Assembly (NCBI RefSeq): GCF_023074055.1
Contig: NZ_JADPKR010000057.1
Span: 1 to 64,000 of the forward strand
Origin: Bradyrhizobium sp. 141
Lineage (GTDB): Bacteria > Pseudomonadota > Alphaproteobacteria > Rhizobiales > Xanthobacteraceae
Reading direction: 5' to 3'
DNA: 64,000 bases
The notes under the pieces were generated by a model. That model did no database searches, was not told the origin of the DNA, and was given only the letters and a program-made list of their open reading frames with translations. Shown here piece by piece: positions 40,936-50,192 of the stretch (the stretch's first letter is position 1; every line of letters starts with the position of its first letter). The position numbers and the translations under genes were made by a program.

Positions 40936-41505
40936 TTAGCCAGCAGTTACTCTGCGGACCAGCCGGTTGAGCCCTTCGATGGCTGCACGCAGCAGCTTGC
41001 CGTCGGTCGGGAAGGTGACGGCTTTGGGCTGCACCGTGGTATCCACGGTGACCCGCTTGAGATCGCGCCTGCGCAGTGCCCCGGCGTCGTGCGCCACCCT
41101 CAGGCTCTCGGCCAGCAGAAGCTCGAGCTTGTCACCAAAGCGCTTGCACCAATGGCTGAGATCCGAGCGCTCATGCGGAAACTCGTGCTGGAAAAACGCC
41201 TCGCCGGTGAAGTGCTGGGAATACGGATCACGGACCCAGCGATCGCACACGCCTTCGTCGGAGAGACCATAAATGTGCTTGAGCAGCAGCAGCCCAACCA
41301 CGAAGCGGGTCTCGATCCCAGGGCGGCCCTTGTCGCTGTACAGCGGTGCAATCTGCGCATCGACCCAAGCCCAGTCGACCTTGCCGGCGAGCTGCACCGG
41401 CTCGTGCTTCATGTTGATGATCTGATCGAGCCTGGCACGAAACAGATCGCCTTCTTCCGTCGCTTTCGGCTTCTTCGGTCGCATCGGCTCCTCCGATACG
41501 GCCAT
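40936..41505 (-). mobile_element. IS5-family transposase, truncated
   Basis: About 190 residues from MAVSEEPMRPKKPKATEEGD with DLFRARLDQIINMKHEPVQLAGKVDWAWVDAQIAPLYSD, GRPGIETRFVVGLLLLKHIYGLSDE and VTVDTTVQPKAVTFPTDGKLL, the N-terminal half of IS5-type transposases. The frame stops at 40936 after GLNRLVRRVTAG, less than half the usual length, and the remainder of the DDE domain is absent. The TGTTCACGGACGA motif near 41639-41651, seen at ends of related elements, may be one end. Confidence 0.75.
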
Positions 41506-41539
41506 CGAATCAGGCTTTGCGATTCGACGGAATCTCAAA

Positions 41540-42063
41540 CTGCAAATTGCAGGCTTCCGATGCTCAAACCTATCAACGCCTGCAATCCGAAACGCACCAA
41601 CGTCCGGAAACCCGATTCCTGATCAGCACCTTAGGCGTTGTTCACGGACGACGGCCTAAGAGGGATGTTTCAAGAACGAGGCGGGAGCGAATTGACGTGA
41701 GTCAATGCGAACCAAGCGTGCCATCGATCGCTTTATGCCGAGCGGCATCAGCGCTCAGATACTGTTGCCGTTGAGAGGCGGCGAGACTCCCAGGCACTCC
41801 GTCCCACTTGGCCGCGCCTGCGCCGTGGCCTCAGCCAACGGCTCAGGCGCCGAGAATCGAGGTCCATACATGAATGGTGCACTGCGCATCGCGGGATCTT
41901 GGATCTGATCGAAGCAACAGCACCTTTCCCCGATATATGCTGAGATATCAGCACTTCTCGTTCCAGCTCTCCAATAAAACGTTCGAAGCCCACAACGGCA
42001 TCGAAAATTCTCCTTCGGCAACCCGATCGTCGGGCGCGGCCTTGATCGCCTAGATTGTCCGGT
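41540..42063. other. Region between IS5 fragment and winged-helix gene
   Basis: About 520 bases, partly the IS end. Minus-strand frames exist at 41748-42182 and 41755-42021, but I do not recognise a product. Confidence 0.3.
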
Positions 42064-42471
42064 CTAAGAGTGCGGTGCGCACGTTCGGCTCTTAGAGGAC
42101 CGGCGCCGCCCCAGTCGTTCAGGCTCGCGCCGACGTAGTTCGACAGAATGGGATCGTGCCGGCACTGGCGATGCCAGCTCACGAGCTCTCGTGTCCTCTG
42201 GCTGGACTTGGGGCGTGCCAGGGCGCGGCTCCATCAGTTCGAGCACCGCTCGTCCCTCGTCCGTGATGCGCCACCCTCCATTCACACGCTCGACGAGTCG
42301 TTGCGAAAAAAGGTCGAGCTCGGGCACGCGGGCGCCCATTCTCTTGGTGCGCGCCGCCCAATCGGGACCGCTCGTGGCCAAAATGGCCATGTCTCGCTTG
42401 AGGTCCGGCATGGATGCGAACCCGTCCGGGTAGCTCACAAGGATCTTCAACACCGTGACCTGGAAATTCAC
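42064..42471 (-). CDS. Winged-helix protein of unknown function
   Basis: About 135 residues from GTG 42471 (VNFQVTVLKILVSYPDGFASMPDLKRDMAIL), chosen by comparison with the paralogue at 19475-19799; the frame is open to 42507. The GWRITDEGRAVLELMEPRPG region resembles an Mrr-type winged helix. The C-terminus is arginine-rich. Possibly DNA-binding; no target known. It follows a small conserved gene on the same strand. Confidence 0.5.
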   Translation of the reverse strand: MNFQVTVLKILVSYPDGFASMPDLKRDMAILATSGPDWAARTKRMGARVPELDLFSQRLVERVNGGWRITDEGRAVLELMEPRPGTPQVQPEDTRARELASPVPARSHSVELRRREPERLGRRRSSKSRTCAPHS

Positions 42472-42497
42472 ATGAGCACTATCAGTGTTGTCCGCAC

Positions 42498-42758
42498 CTA
42501 CCGCCACATTGTTGGCGCAGAGCGAAGAGCTTCCATGCCGACCTGCCTAAGGCGGTCCGCCGTGATCTCACCTCTGTTGGCGGCGTCCAAGATCTTGGAA
42601 GCGACATGGGCCCGAGTGCCGGTTTCGCTGCGAGGCAGACCCTCGCAAACCTCCTCAAGAACAGCACGCAAAAGCGCAGTGGTCGTTGCGTCGAACACTT
42701 GGCGACTCCGGAAGGCGCAAAAGAATGGTAGCACGAGGAAGCACGCTGAAACTTTCAA
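42498..42758 (-). CDS. Small conserved rhizobial protein
   Basis: 86 codons: FRSRQVFDATTTALLRAVLEEVCEGLPRSETGTRAHVASKILDAANRGEITADRLRQVGMEAL. This type of short helical protein occurs widely in Bradyrhizobium and has no known function. It precedes the winged-helix gene by about 25 bases. Confidence 0.55.
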   Translation of the reverse strand: MKVSACFLVLPFFCAFRSRQVFDATTTALLRAVLEEVCEGLPRSETGTRAHVASKILDAANRGEITADRLRQVGMEALRSAPTMWR

Positions 42759-43089
42759 ATGAACTACTAGCTGATTCCAAGACTATGAACTTCACCACAG
42801 TTGCCGTTGTTCGTTGATTGCCTGAGACGTCGCGGCCGTGTCCTCCTCACGGAGGATAGTTATGATGCTCTTGCTCCGCCACGCCAGTGCCGAGGAACCA
42901 CCTCCGTGATGGAATTTCAGCCCCGGAGAGACTCTTTTTGACGATTTTCATCGCGATGGCTGTCCTCACCGCGCAACATGAACTCATTCTCGTGGCGGCG
43001 CATCTTCAGCATCAATATCGCGCGCTGAGGCTGATTGAGCTCGCTCACCCGATGCTCAACTGCGCGCACGGCCATTCGTAACTTGCCTT
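42759..43089. other. Intergenic region
   Basis: About 330 bases, no supported feature. Confidence 0.3.
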
Positions 43090-43560
43090 GAAATCCTTAA
43101 TTCTCGTTGAAGCCAAGGTTTCGTTGGGCCGAGACCACGTTCTGGAATCGTGTTGCATAAAGATTGATGACAGACCGCAGGGAGGGTCATCGTCGCGCAA
43201 ATCGGTCACGAATCCCTCAACACGACTGGATGCTGCGAGCTGGCGCTCATGATTATCGGCATGCTTCTTGATCGATTCTTCACTGGGCTTGCGCTCGAAT
43301 TCGGTTGCAATTTGCCCGGATTCCAAGAAGGTTTGTGACAACGATACGACATGATCTTTGAATTCGTTGCTGGCATTCGACTCATGTTGCGCCACGCTCC
43401 CGTAGAGCATGGCGACAGTGCAGAGTGCGCCTGTGACAATGACCCCTGAAATCCCCGGCAGTGCCAGCTGTTCGCGTAGCCCAACGCGGAATCCGCGACG
43501 CGGTGATGATGTCCAATTCCGATCGCGACTTTGCGCATTTTGCCCCTCAAATGACTTGTT
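43090..43560 (-). pseudogene. N-terminal fragment of a methyl-accepting chemotaxis protein
   Basis: Minus-strand frames give RWATRTAGTAGISGVIVTGALCTVAMLYGSVAQ (a membrane segment), then FKDHVVSLSQTFLESGQIATEFERKPSEESIKKHADNHERQLAASSRVEGFVTDL. This matches the start of the periplasmic helical sensor of rhizobial chemoreceptors. The HAMP and signalling domains are missing, and a frameshift or start loss affects the N-terminus. Confidence 0.5.
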
Positions 43561-43994
43561 CGTACGCGCCCGATGCTGGTTCGCACTGTCGCGACGCGCA
43601 GCTATCCTGCCAAATCGCCGAGCTCAATGTTTCTCTGCCTCTCGTTGACGAGCGCTGACTAATTTAGATTGATTTGCTAAATCCTGAAACCGAGCTATCG
43701 AGGGTACGGACGCGTACAACGAGCGAGTGTTCGATGGCCTCAATGAACAGTACGCAAGTTCGAATATTCTCGCGAGAAACGCTTCAAGATAGCAGTTGCT
43801 GCGAACTTGGCGAAATCTGCGCACGAAAACTGCAAGATATCGCTGCGAACGCCTCCAATCCTCCCAGGTAAATGAGTATCCGATATCCGCTTGCACGATC
43901 TGACGACGTTTCGTGCAAGATTGGAGTTCCCAGTGAGTTCATTTACTTGCCGAGCTCCTATTCAGTGCCCTTCGGGGCTTTTCCTCCCTGACTC
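43561..43994. other. Intergenic region, no feature seen
   Basis: About 430 bases without a supported gene. Confidence 0.3.
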
Positions 43995-44024
43995 GGCCGC
44001 GCGGTATCTCGCGCGGCCTTTTTT
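43995..44024 (+). terminator. Rho-independent terminator without an obvious upstream gene
   Basis: GGCCGCGCG (43995-44003) and CGCGCGGCC (44010-44018) flank a 6-base loop and are followed by TTTTTT. No intact plus-strand gene precedes it, so the gene it served has probably been lost. Confidence 0.75.
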
Positions 44025-44219
44025 CGCGATCGACGAAGACCTGATTGCTCGGATTTGAAAACCTCCAGGAGCAACGCGACGACCCCGACCGCCGCCGCAC
44101 AACCCACGCAAGGCTCGTCCTTCCTGCGCTAGCGTCTGAAGAACCCGTCACATCTGCGGGAGGCCTGCTACACTGATGGCGCCTGAGTCGGCTCACCTCG
44201 CCTTTCGGTAAAAACAATC

Positions 44220-45063
44220 TGGCGATCGGCATTGAGCTCGCCAAACTGCCGCAGCTCTCGGCCGACGGCTGCACGAGAGCCGTGGAGGCTGCTGAACGAG
44301 CGCTCCCTGCATGGGCTAAGCTCACAGCCAAGCAACGTTCCAACATCCTGCGCAAATGGTACGAATTGATCGTTGCCAATCGCGAGGATCTCGCGCTAAT
44401 CCTGACCTCCGAGCAGGGCAAGCCGCTCTCCGAGGCGCTAGGCGAAGTCGATATCGTTGGCGCCTATGTCGAGTTCTACACCGAAGAGGCGCGCCGCATC
44501 TATGGCGAAACGATTCCCTCGCCGCGCCCGGATGCAAGGCTGCTTGCGATCAAGCCACCGATTGGCGTCTGCGGCGCCATCACGCCGTGGAACTTCCCCA
44601 ACTCGATGATCACCCGCAAGGTATGGCCGGCGCGCCGCAGGCTGCACCGTGGTGCTGAAACCAGTCAGTGAGACGCCGCTCTCGGCGCTTGCGCTCGCAG
44701 CCCTCGCTGAGAAAGCCGGCGCGCCCAAGCGGGTCTTCAACGTCTTCACCGGAGATTCGCGACCGATCGGCGAGGTTTTGTGCGAGCACGCGGCCGTTTG
44801 TCGGCTTCACCGGCTCGACCGCGGTCGGCAAGATCCTCTACCGTCGGGCCTCCGTCGGCCTGAAGAAGCTCGGCCTCGAGCTCGGCGGTAAGGCGCCTTT
44901 CGTGGTGTTCGACGACTCGATATCGATGCCGCCATCGAAGGCGCCATCGTCTCCAAATACCGCAACATGGGCCAGACCTGCGTCTGCGCCAACCGCCTCT
45001 ACGCACAGGCAGGCATCTATGAGGAATTCGTGCAGAAACTCTCGACGAAGGTCGCGGCGATAA
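44220..45063 (+). pseudogene. gabD: Succinate-semialdehyde dehydrogenase-like gene (gabD), broken
   Basis: Plus frames together show LPAWAKLTAKQRSNILRKWYELIVANREDLALILTSEQGKPL, KPPIGVCGAITPWNFPNSM, VVLKPVSETPLSALALAALAEKAG, VGFTGSTAVGKILYRRAS, LELGGKAPFVVFDD and MGQTCVCANRLYAQ (the catalytic-cysteine region). At least four frameshifts separate these. The 5' end and everything after KLSTKVAAIKI are missing. Confidence 0.75.
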
Positions 45064-45830
45064 AGATCCGCGAGGCTGCGGTTCGTGCCTGCACACTGTC
45101 CATGAGCGGCGCGATCGCGGCGGTTGTGCTCAGTCATAATTCGGTCTTGACAGCCGCAGCTCTGGTTTTGGCGGGCGCCGTATGGACGTGGACGCTGTTC
45201 AACATTGGCGTGCAGCTCTCCGCCCCGCGCTAGGTTGCGGGCCAATCCGTTGCGGCTTGGTAGGCTGCGTTCTCTGGGGGCCAAGCAGTTGGCAGTTGGG
45301 GCTGGGGGCGCCTCACCGATGCCGTCGCTGTCGACATCACGCTGCTCGTCTCTGCCGGACTGATGCTGCTCTTGCCGCTGCTTGGGCGCTGGCTGCGCAT
45401 GCCGGCCATCACCGAGCGCGGGGATGACGCCGACATGCTTGCCGATCCTAAGGTGCGGCTCCCGCTGACCTGCCGGAGCGGCCCACTGGTAGTTGAGCTC
45501 GACTATCGCGTGGCCTCGGAAAATGCGCGAGCCTTCGACAACCTCATGCAGGATGTGCAGCTCTACCGGCGACGCAACGGCGCCTATGGTTGGTCAATTG
45601 CGCGTGATATCGCCGACCCCGAGCTGTGGACCGAGCGCTAGACTACCCGACATGACTCGATATTTGCGCCAACGCAACCGCTGGACCAGTCGGAGCGCGC
45701 ACTACACGAGAAGGCCATGGCATTCCATATCGGGCCTGAGCCCCTGAGTATCTGTCGTATGCTGGAGCGCCCGTTTGGATCGGTACGCTGGAAGGATGAT
45801 GTGCCCGACCGCGCCGCGAGTGAGCGCTAG
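45064..45830 (+). pseudogene. C-terminal part of an MFS_3-type transporter with ABM-like tail
   Basis: Immediately after the gabD homology the same frame continues RACTLSMSGAIAAVVLSHNSVLTAAALVLAGAVWTWTLFNIGVQLSAPR, then in other frames LLVSAGLMLLLPLLGRWLRMP and the tail VVELDYRVASENARAFDNLMQDVQLYRRRNGAYGWSIARDIADP. This is the end of MFS_3 permeases. The first half is missing, so gabD and the permease were fused by a deletion. Confidence 0.65.
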
Positions 45831-45995
45831 CTGCTGGTTGAGAGCGCGGCTCAGGCACTAGCTGTCGTCCCTTCCATCGCACCCGCATTCAAGGACCCCG
45901 GGTACGTTGACGCCCTTGCGCTTGGCTAAGCCTTCGCCGTCAATCAAGTTGGAGAGAGGACTTCCACCTCCAAGCTGTCGCTCATACTCGGCACA

Positions 45996-46023
45996 CAAAA
46001 AGGGCCACTCTGATGAGCGGCCC
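45996..46023 (-). terminator. Terminator of alanine dehydrogenase
   Basis: On the minus strand, GGGCC and GGCCC (46019-46023 and 46002-46006 on the plus strand) enclose a short loop and are followed by TTTTT. It lies about 40 bases behind the ald stop. Confidence 0.7.
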
Positions 46024-46061
46024 AAGTCTGCGACGAAACGTCCCGTAGGGGACCTCTAGGA

Positions 46062-47174
46062 TCAGGCCGCAGCCTGTTCGATCGGCGAGAAGGGAAGACC
46101 AAGGCTCTCGGCGACAGCCTTATAGGTTAGCCGGCCCCGATAGACATTCAGGCCTGCGCGCAGATGCGGATTTTCGAGCACAGCTGCAAATCCCTTACTG
46201 GCGAGAGCCAAACCAAAAGGCAGCGTAGCGTTGTTGAGTGCCTGGCTTGAGGTGAGCGGCACAGCTCCCGGCATGTTTGCGACACAATAGTGGATAACGC
46301 CATCCACCTCATAGGTTGGATCGGCATGTGTCGTCGCCCGCGATGTCTCGAAACATCCGCCCTGATCGATCGCTACGTCCACGATCACGGAGCCTTTGCG
46401 CATCGAACTCAACATACCGCGGCTGACCAGTTTCGGCGCGCTCGCGCCAGGAACGAGAACGGCACCAATGACAACATCCGCCGCAAATACCTCTTCTTCA
46501 ACGGCGGCGATCGTCGAGAATCTCGTACGTACTCGTCCTTCGAACAGCTCATCCAGTTCGCGAAGCCTGGGAATCGAACGGTCGAGGATCGTGACCTCAG
46601 CGCCCAAGCCTGCCGCCATCCGTGCAGCGTGAGTGCCGACAACGCCCCCGCCGATCACCACAATGCGAGCGGGTGGCACGCCCGGTACCCCGCCAATCAG
46701 CAATCCCCGTCCGCCCGCGTACCGCTTCAGCGCCGCACCCGCGGCTTCAATCGCAAGTCTTCCCGCAACCTCGCTCATAGGGGCAAGCAGTGGAAGGCCA
46801 CCGTGCGCGTCGGTCACAGTTTCATAGGCAATTGCGGTGCAGCCAGACTTCATGAGACCCTTCGCCTGCTCCGGATCCGGAGCCAAATGCAGATAAGTGA
46901 AGAGGATCTGGTTTTCTCGAAGCTGCGTCCATTCGGAGGGCTGTGGCTCCTTGACTTTCACGATCATTTCGCTCGACGCGAATACCTCGCGAGCAGAGGT
47001 CGCAATCGTCGCGCCAGCTTTGCGGTAGTTATCATCTGTCGCGCCAATCCCGGCGCCGGCATTGCTCTCGACCAATACGCTGTGGCCAGCTGCAACGTAT
47101 TCGCGGACGGCCCCAGGCGTCAGGCCGACGCGGTATTCGTGCGTCTTGATTTCCTTGGGAACGCCGACCTTCAT
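46062..47174 (-). CDS. ald: Alanine dehydrogenase
   Basis: 370 residues from MKVGVPKEIKTHEYRVGLTP; ATG 47174 is chosen because AAGGAG lies 7 bases upstream. The family signature region VGLTPGAVREYVAAGHSVLVE, the NAD-binding IVVIGGGVVGTHAARMAAGLGAEVTILD at about 168-196 and the C-terminal HYCVANMPGAVPLTSSQALNNATLPF are complete. It interconverts alanine and pyruvate plus ammonium. In bacteroids alanine can be an export form of fixed nitrogen, but no link to that is visible here. Confidence 0.95.
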   Translation of the reverse strand: MKVGVPKEIKTHEYRVGLTPGAVREYVAAGHSVLVESNAGAGIGATDDNYRKAGATIATSAREVFASSEMIVKVKEPQPSEWTQLRENQILFTYLHLAPDPEQAKGLMKSGCTAIAYETVTDAHGGLPLLAPMSEVAGRLAIEAAGAALKRYAGGRGLLIGGVPGVPPARIVVIGGGVVGTHAARMAAGLGAEVTILDRSIPRLRELDELFEGRVRTRFSTIAAVEEEVFAADVVIGAVLVPGASAPKLVSRGMLSSMRKGSVIVDVAIDQGGCFETSRATTHADPTYEVDGVIHYCVANMPGAVPLTSSQALNNATLPFGLALASKGFAAVLENPHLRAGLNVYRGRLTYKAVAESLGLPFSPIEQAAA

Positions 47175-47502
47175 TTGCAATCTCCTTGGTGAGCAGCTCG
47201 TTGTAATCGGAAGAGCGGTACAAACCTGCGAGCCGAGAAGCCAAATAGCGCAGTAATCCGGCGATCTTCCCTGCCTGTTTGCAGGATTTCGAACAGACGA
47301 CCGAAGACCGCCGAGTTGGCAGGGATGCTACCACAGGGTGGCAAGACCTGATGCGGCCCCGGCAGCCAAACCAGGCGCTCGTGATCAGGATTGATCTACG
47401 CCGGACTGGATCGACTTCTTCGTTGTTTTGCCTCATTCGCAGCGATGCTCGATTCGCTAGCACGAGTAGCGCTTGCGAGGGAGGCCCGCGGATTCATCAA
47501 AG
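47175..47502. other. Divergent intergenic region
   Basis: About 330 bases between ald and the luxR pseudogene, which diverge. No clear promoter pair found. Confidence 0.3.
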
Positions 47503-48239
47503 ATGGATCGGGTTTTTCAAAGGTTTGCTGAACGATTGACCGAAAGCACGCATCGAGACGCAGCTCAGCAGAGCATGGCTGAGGTCGCCGCTGCGCTCAA
47601 ACTGTCGTGCTTCGCATATCTCGCTCTTCCCCGCGAGCCAGGCAGTGCTCCCAACCGATCTCGACATATCCCCCCTCCTGGACCGCCATCTATCTGCAGC
47701 GCGGCTACGAATCCGTCGATCCGGTGGTACGTCGGGCAATGCGCCAGCCTAAGCCCTTCCGATGGGGGCTTGGATTTGAAGCGCGAAATCGGTCGGAGTC
47801 CGAACGCGCTTTGTTCGAAAAAGCCGAAAAATTTGGGATTCGCTGCGGGTCTACATTTCCTATCCACGATGACAAGGGCGCAATCGCCGCGCTGAGCTTT
47901 GCAAGTGACGAGCGTTGAACTGGTTTCGAGCGCGCGCTTGTCGAGCACGCCCAGAGCCTGCGATTAATCGCAACGTTTTCCATGAGCATGCAAAATGCTT
48001 CTGGACGATTGATCGCATGATCGGCGGCGTGGTGCTGCCTCCTCGCGAGTACCAGTGTCTCGAATGGTCCGCGCGGTAAATCGGCTGGGGAGATCGGGAT
48101 CATTCTCGGCATCGCAGAGCGAACTGCGGGATTTCACCTGGACAACGCCCGTGCGAAGCTCGGTGTCAGCTCGCTTCGTCAAGCGATCGTGCTGTTGACC
48201 GAAACAAAATCTCGAAAATTAAACACCGGCCTTCCATAA
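47503..48239 (+). pseudogene. LuxR-family quorum-sensing regulator, frameshifted
   Basis: ATG 47503 begins MDRVFQRFAERLTESTHRDAAQQSMAEVAAALKLSCFAYLAL. The autoinducer-binding domain continues in another frame as WTAIYLQRGYESVDPVVRRAMRQPKPFRWG and FGIRCGSTFPIHDDKGAIAALSFAS, then hits a stop at 47918. The C-terminal helix-turn-helix, CLEWSARGKSAGEIGIILGIAERTAGFHLDNARAKLGV, appears further on in other frames and ends at 48239. At least three disruptions. Confidence 0.8.
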
Positions 48240-48241
48240 AC

Positions 48242-48261
48242 ACCTGTGGAACTGCACAGGA
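48242..48261 (+). promoter_or_regulatory. lux box upstream of the autoinducer synthase gene
   Basis: ACCTGT-N8-ACAGGA at 48242-48261, the layout of the classical lux box (ACCTGT-N8-ACAGGT) with one mismatch. It is centred about 64 bases before the luxI-type ATG at 48316, the expected site for LuxR-type autoinduction. Confidence 0.75.
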
Positions 48262-48315
48262 TGCGTTTGCCTAGGCCTCTCTCCTTAGTTGCCGAAACGA
48301 AGCAGGGAGGCAAAA

Positions 48316-48948
48316 ATGATGCAGCTCATCACGCCGGAATACTACGGGGAATTCCTCCAACGGTCTCGCCGAGATGCACCGGCTGCGCTACCGCGTTTTC
48401 AAGCAGCGCCTGGATTGGACCGTCGAGGTCAGCGGCGACATGGAAGTCGACGAGTTTGACGTCCTTCGACCGGTGCATCTACTGAACCGCTCGGGAGCCG
48501 GACGTATTCAAGGTTGCGTCCGACTTTTGCCTTCGACCGGTCCCACCATGCTGAGGGACACCTTCCGATCCTGCTGGACGGGCAGCCGGCGCCACGAAGC
48601 GATCGGATCTGGGAGAGCAGCCGATTCGCGCTCGATGTTCCCGCGGATGCGCCGAAGGCGAGCTGCGGACTTGCTGCTGCCAGTTACGAGCTGTTTGAGG
48701 GTATGATTGAATTCGGCCTTTCCATTGAATTGATCGAAATCGTCACTGTGACCGACGCCCGCATGGAGCGCATTCTTCGCCGGGCCGGATGGCCCCTTCG
48801 CAGAGTGGGAAAAGCTCGCCCTCTCGGAAACACCATGGCGGTTGCCGGGTATCTGGAGGTCTCGCCCGATGCGTTGGACCGCATCCGCAAGGCGGGGCAC
48901 ATCTCGGGACCGGCGCTCTGGGCTCCGGTCATTCAAGCGGCTGCCTAG
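48316..48948 (+). pseudogene. LuxI/TraI-type acyl-homoserine-lactone synthase, frameshifted
   Basis: AGGGAGG precedes ATG 48316. The protein reads MMQLITPEYYGEFLQ; a one-base shift leads to GLAEMHRLRYRVFKQRLDWTVEVSGDMEVDEFDVLRPVHLL; a second shift near 48560 leads to PILLDGQPAPRSDRIWESSRFALDV, then LSIELIEIVTVTDARMERILRRAGWPLRRVGKARPLGNTMAVAGYLEV to the stop. Conserved LuxI residues (R..F, W, D..D, the WESSRF block) survive. The two frameshifts make it inactive. Confidence 0.82.
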
Positions 48949-49023
48949 GTTCTGGAAGCAAACCCAATCGCAGCATCGCACTAGATTGGTGCGGAAGGCC
49001 GCTCTTCTCTCTCAAGACTTGCG

Positions 49024-49972
49024 ATGCACAAGCCACGTCGAACACGACCGTCACTTCAAGCCAGTAAAGCGCTCGAACTGAAACACCTGAGATCGGCCGT
49101 GGCTGCGGCCGATTGCGGGAGCGTTCGTGGAGCCGCCGAGTTGCTGAGGTCCCAACAATCGAGCCTCAGCCGAACAATCAGCGAGTTTGAGCACCACTTG
49201 GGCGTTCCAATTTTCGAGCGCTTCAGCGGAGGTGTGCGCCCAACGCGGCCCGGCTGCGACGTCCTTCGATTGGCCAGGACCATCCTGGAGGAATTCGACC
49301 CACTCATCGCAACCGCGCGATCCGTTCACAACAGCGAAACCGGCCGTCTGAGCGTCGGTTTCTGCACATCGCTTTCGGCCGGCAATCTGCAAGCCTCCTT
49401 ACTTGAGTTCAAGGAGCGGTTCCCGCAGATCGCGCTTGCGAGGTTGAACGATCAAGAACACGTTTAGCAGCGGCACTCCGCAACGGAGCGCTTGATCTCC
49501 TGATCGTCACGGGGAGCTTGCCGTTTTTGGACACTAAAGCCATGTCTCTGTGGAGCGAGCGTGTTCTCGTTGCCTTGCCTCATGACCATCCTCTCAGTTC
49601 GCGCCGAGACTGTCTGCTGGACCGACCTGCGCGGCGAGACGGTGCTGCTCAGCCACTACGACCCCGGAAAGGAGCTCGAATATCTTCTGGTTTCCAAGCT
49701 CGTCTCGCCTGAGGTCCGCCCAAAAATCGAGCGCCACGACGTCAGTCGCGGCATCATCAAAAGCCTGATCAGCATGAACACAGGAATAAGCCTCGTGCTC
49801 GAGTCCGACAAAGGCGCGAATTTGGCGGTGTCTACCGAGAGCTGCGCGATGGCGCGGGTGCGAGCCGATTCGAGTTTTCTGCCTATTGGCACGCCGACAG
49901 TGAGACCCGGCCCTGCAGGAATTCCTGATGTTACTCTCCGAGCGCTATTCCTCGCCTTCGATCGGTCGCTGA
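49024..49972 (+). pseudogene. LysR-family transcriptional regulator, frameshifted
   Basis: The first 147 codons give a normal LysR start: ELKHLRSAVAAADCGSVRGAAELLRSQQSSLSRTISEFEHHLGVPIFERFSGGVRPT. It stops at 49467 after RLNDQEHV. The effector domain continues in other frames as ALDLLIVTGSLPFLDTKAMSLWSERVLVALPHDHPLSS and SHYDPGKELEYLLVSKLVSPEVRPKIERHDVSRGIIKSLISMNTGISLVLES, ending at 49972. Three or so shifts. Its 3' end overlaps the end of the convergent DUF2274 gene by 28 bases. Confidence 0.75.
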
Positions 49973-50187
49973 CGCGCGCGGCGCGCTTTCCGGAAGCTCC
50001 TGTCGGCCGCCATGAACCGGGCCAGCATGGGCGCGATAAGCTTGGCCGGATCTCCGATCGGGTGAGCGGTCTCCTGTGCAAGGATCTGGGAGTATGCCAC
50101 GAGATCCCTGTGCACGCTCGCGGGCAGTTCATGCGTAATCTTGATCGGCTTGTCGTCTTCGATTGCTCCGAGCTTAAGCTTTGCCAT
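49945..50187 (-). CDS. DUF2274 protein at the end of the trb operon
   Basis: About 80 codons from MAKLKLGAIEDDKPIKITHELPASVHRDLVAYSQILAQET. DUF2274 genes regularly follow trbI in rhizobial conjugation clusters; the pattern KLGxIEDDKPVKxTxELPAxVHRDL is typical, and the short N-terminal strand plus helices suggest a ribbon-helix-helix-type DNA-binding protein. GAGG precedes the ATG. It starts just after the trbI stop, in the same transcript. Confidence 0.78.
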   Translation of the reverse strand: MAKLKLGAIEDDKPIKITHELPASVHRDLVAYSQILAQETAHPIGDPAKLIAPMLARFMAADRSFRKARRARQRPIEGEE

Positions 50188-50192
50188 CGTCC

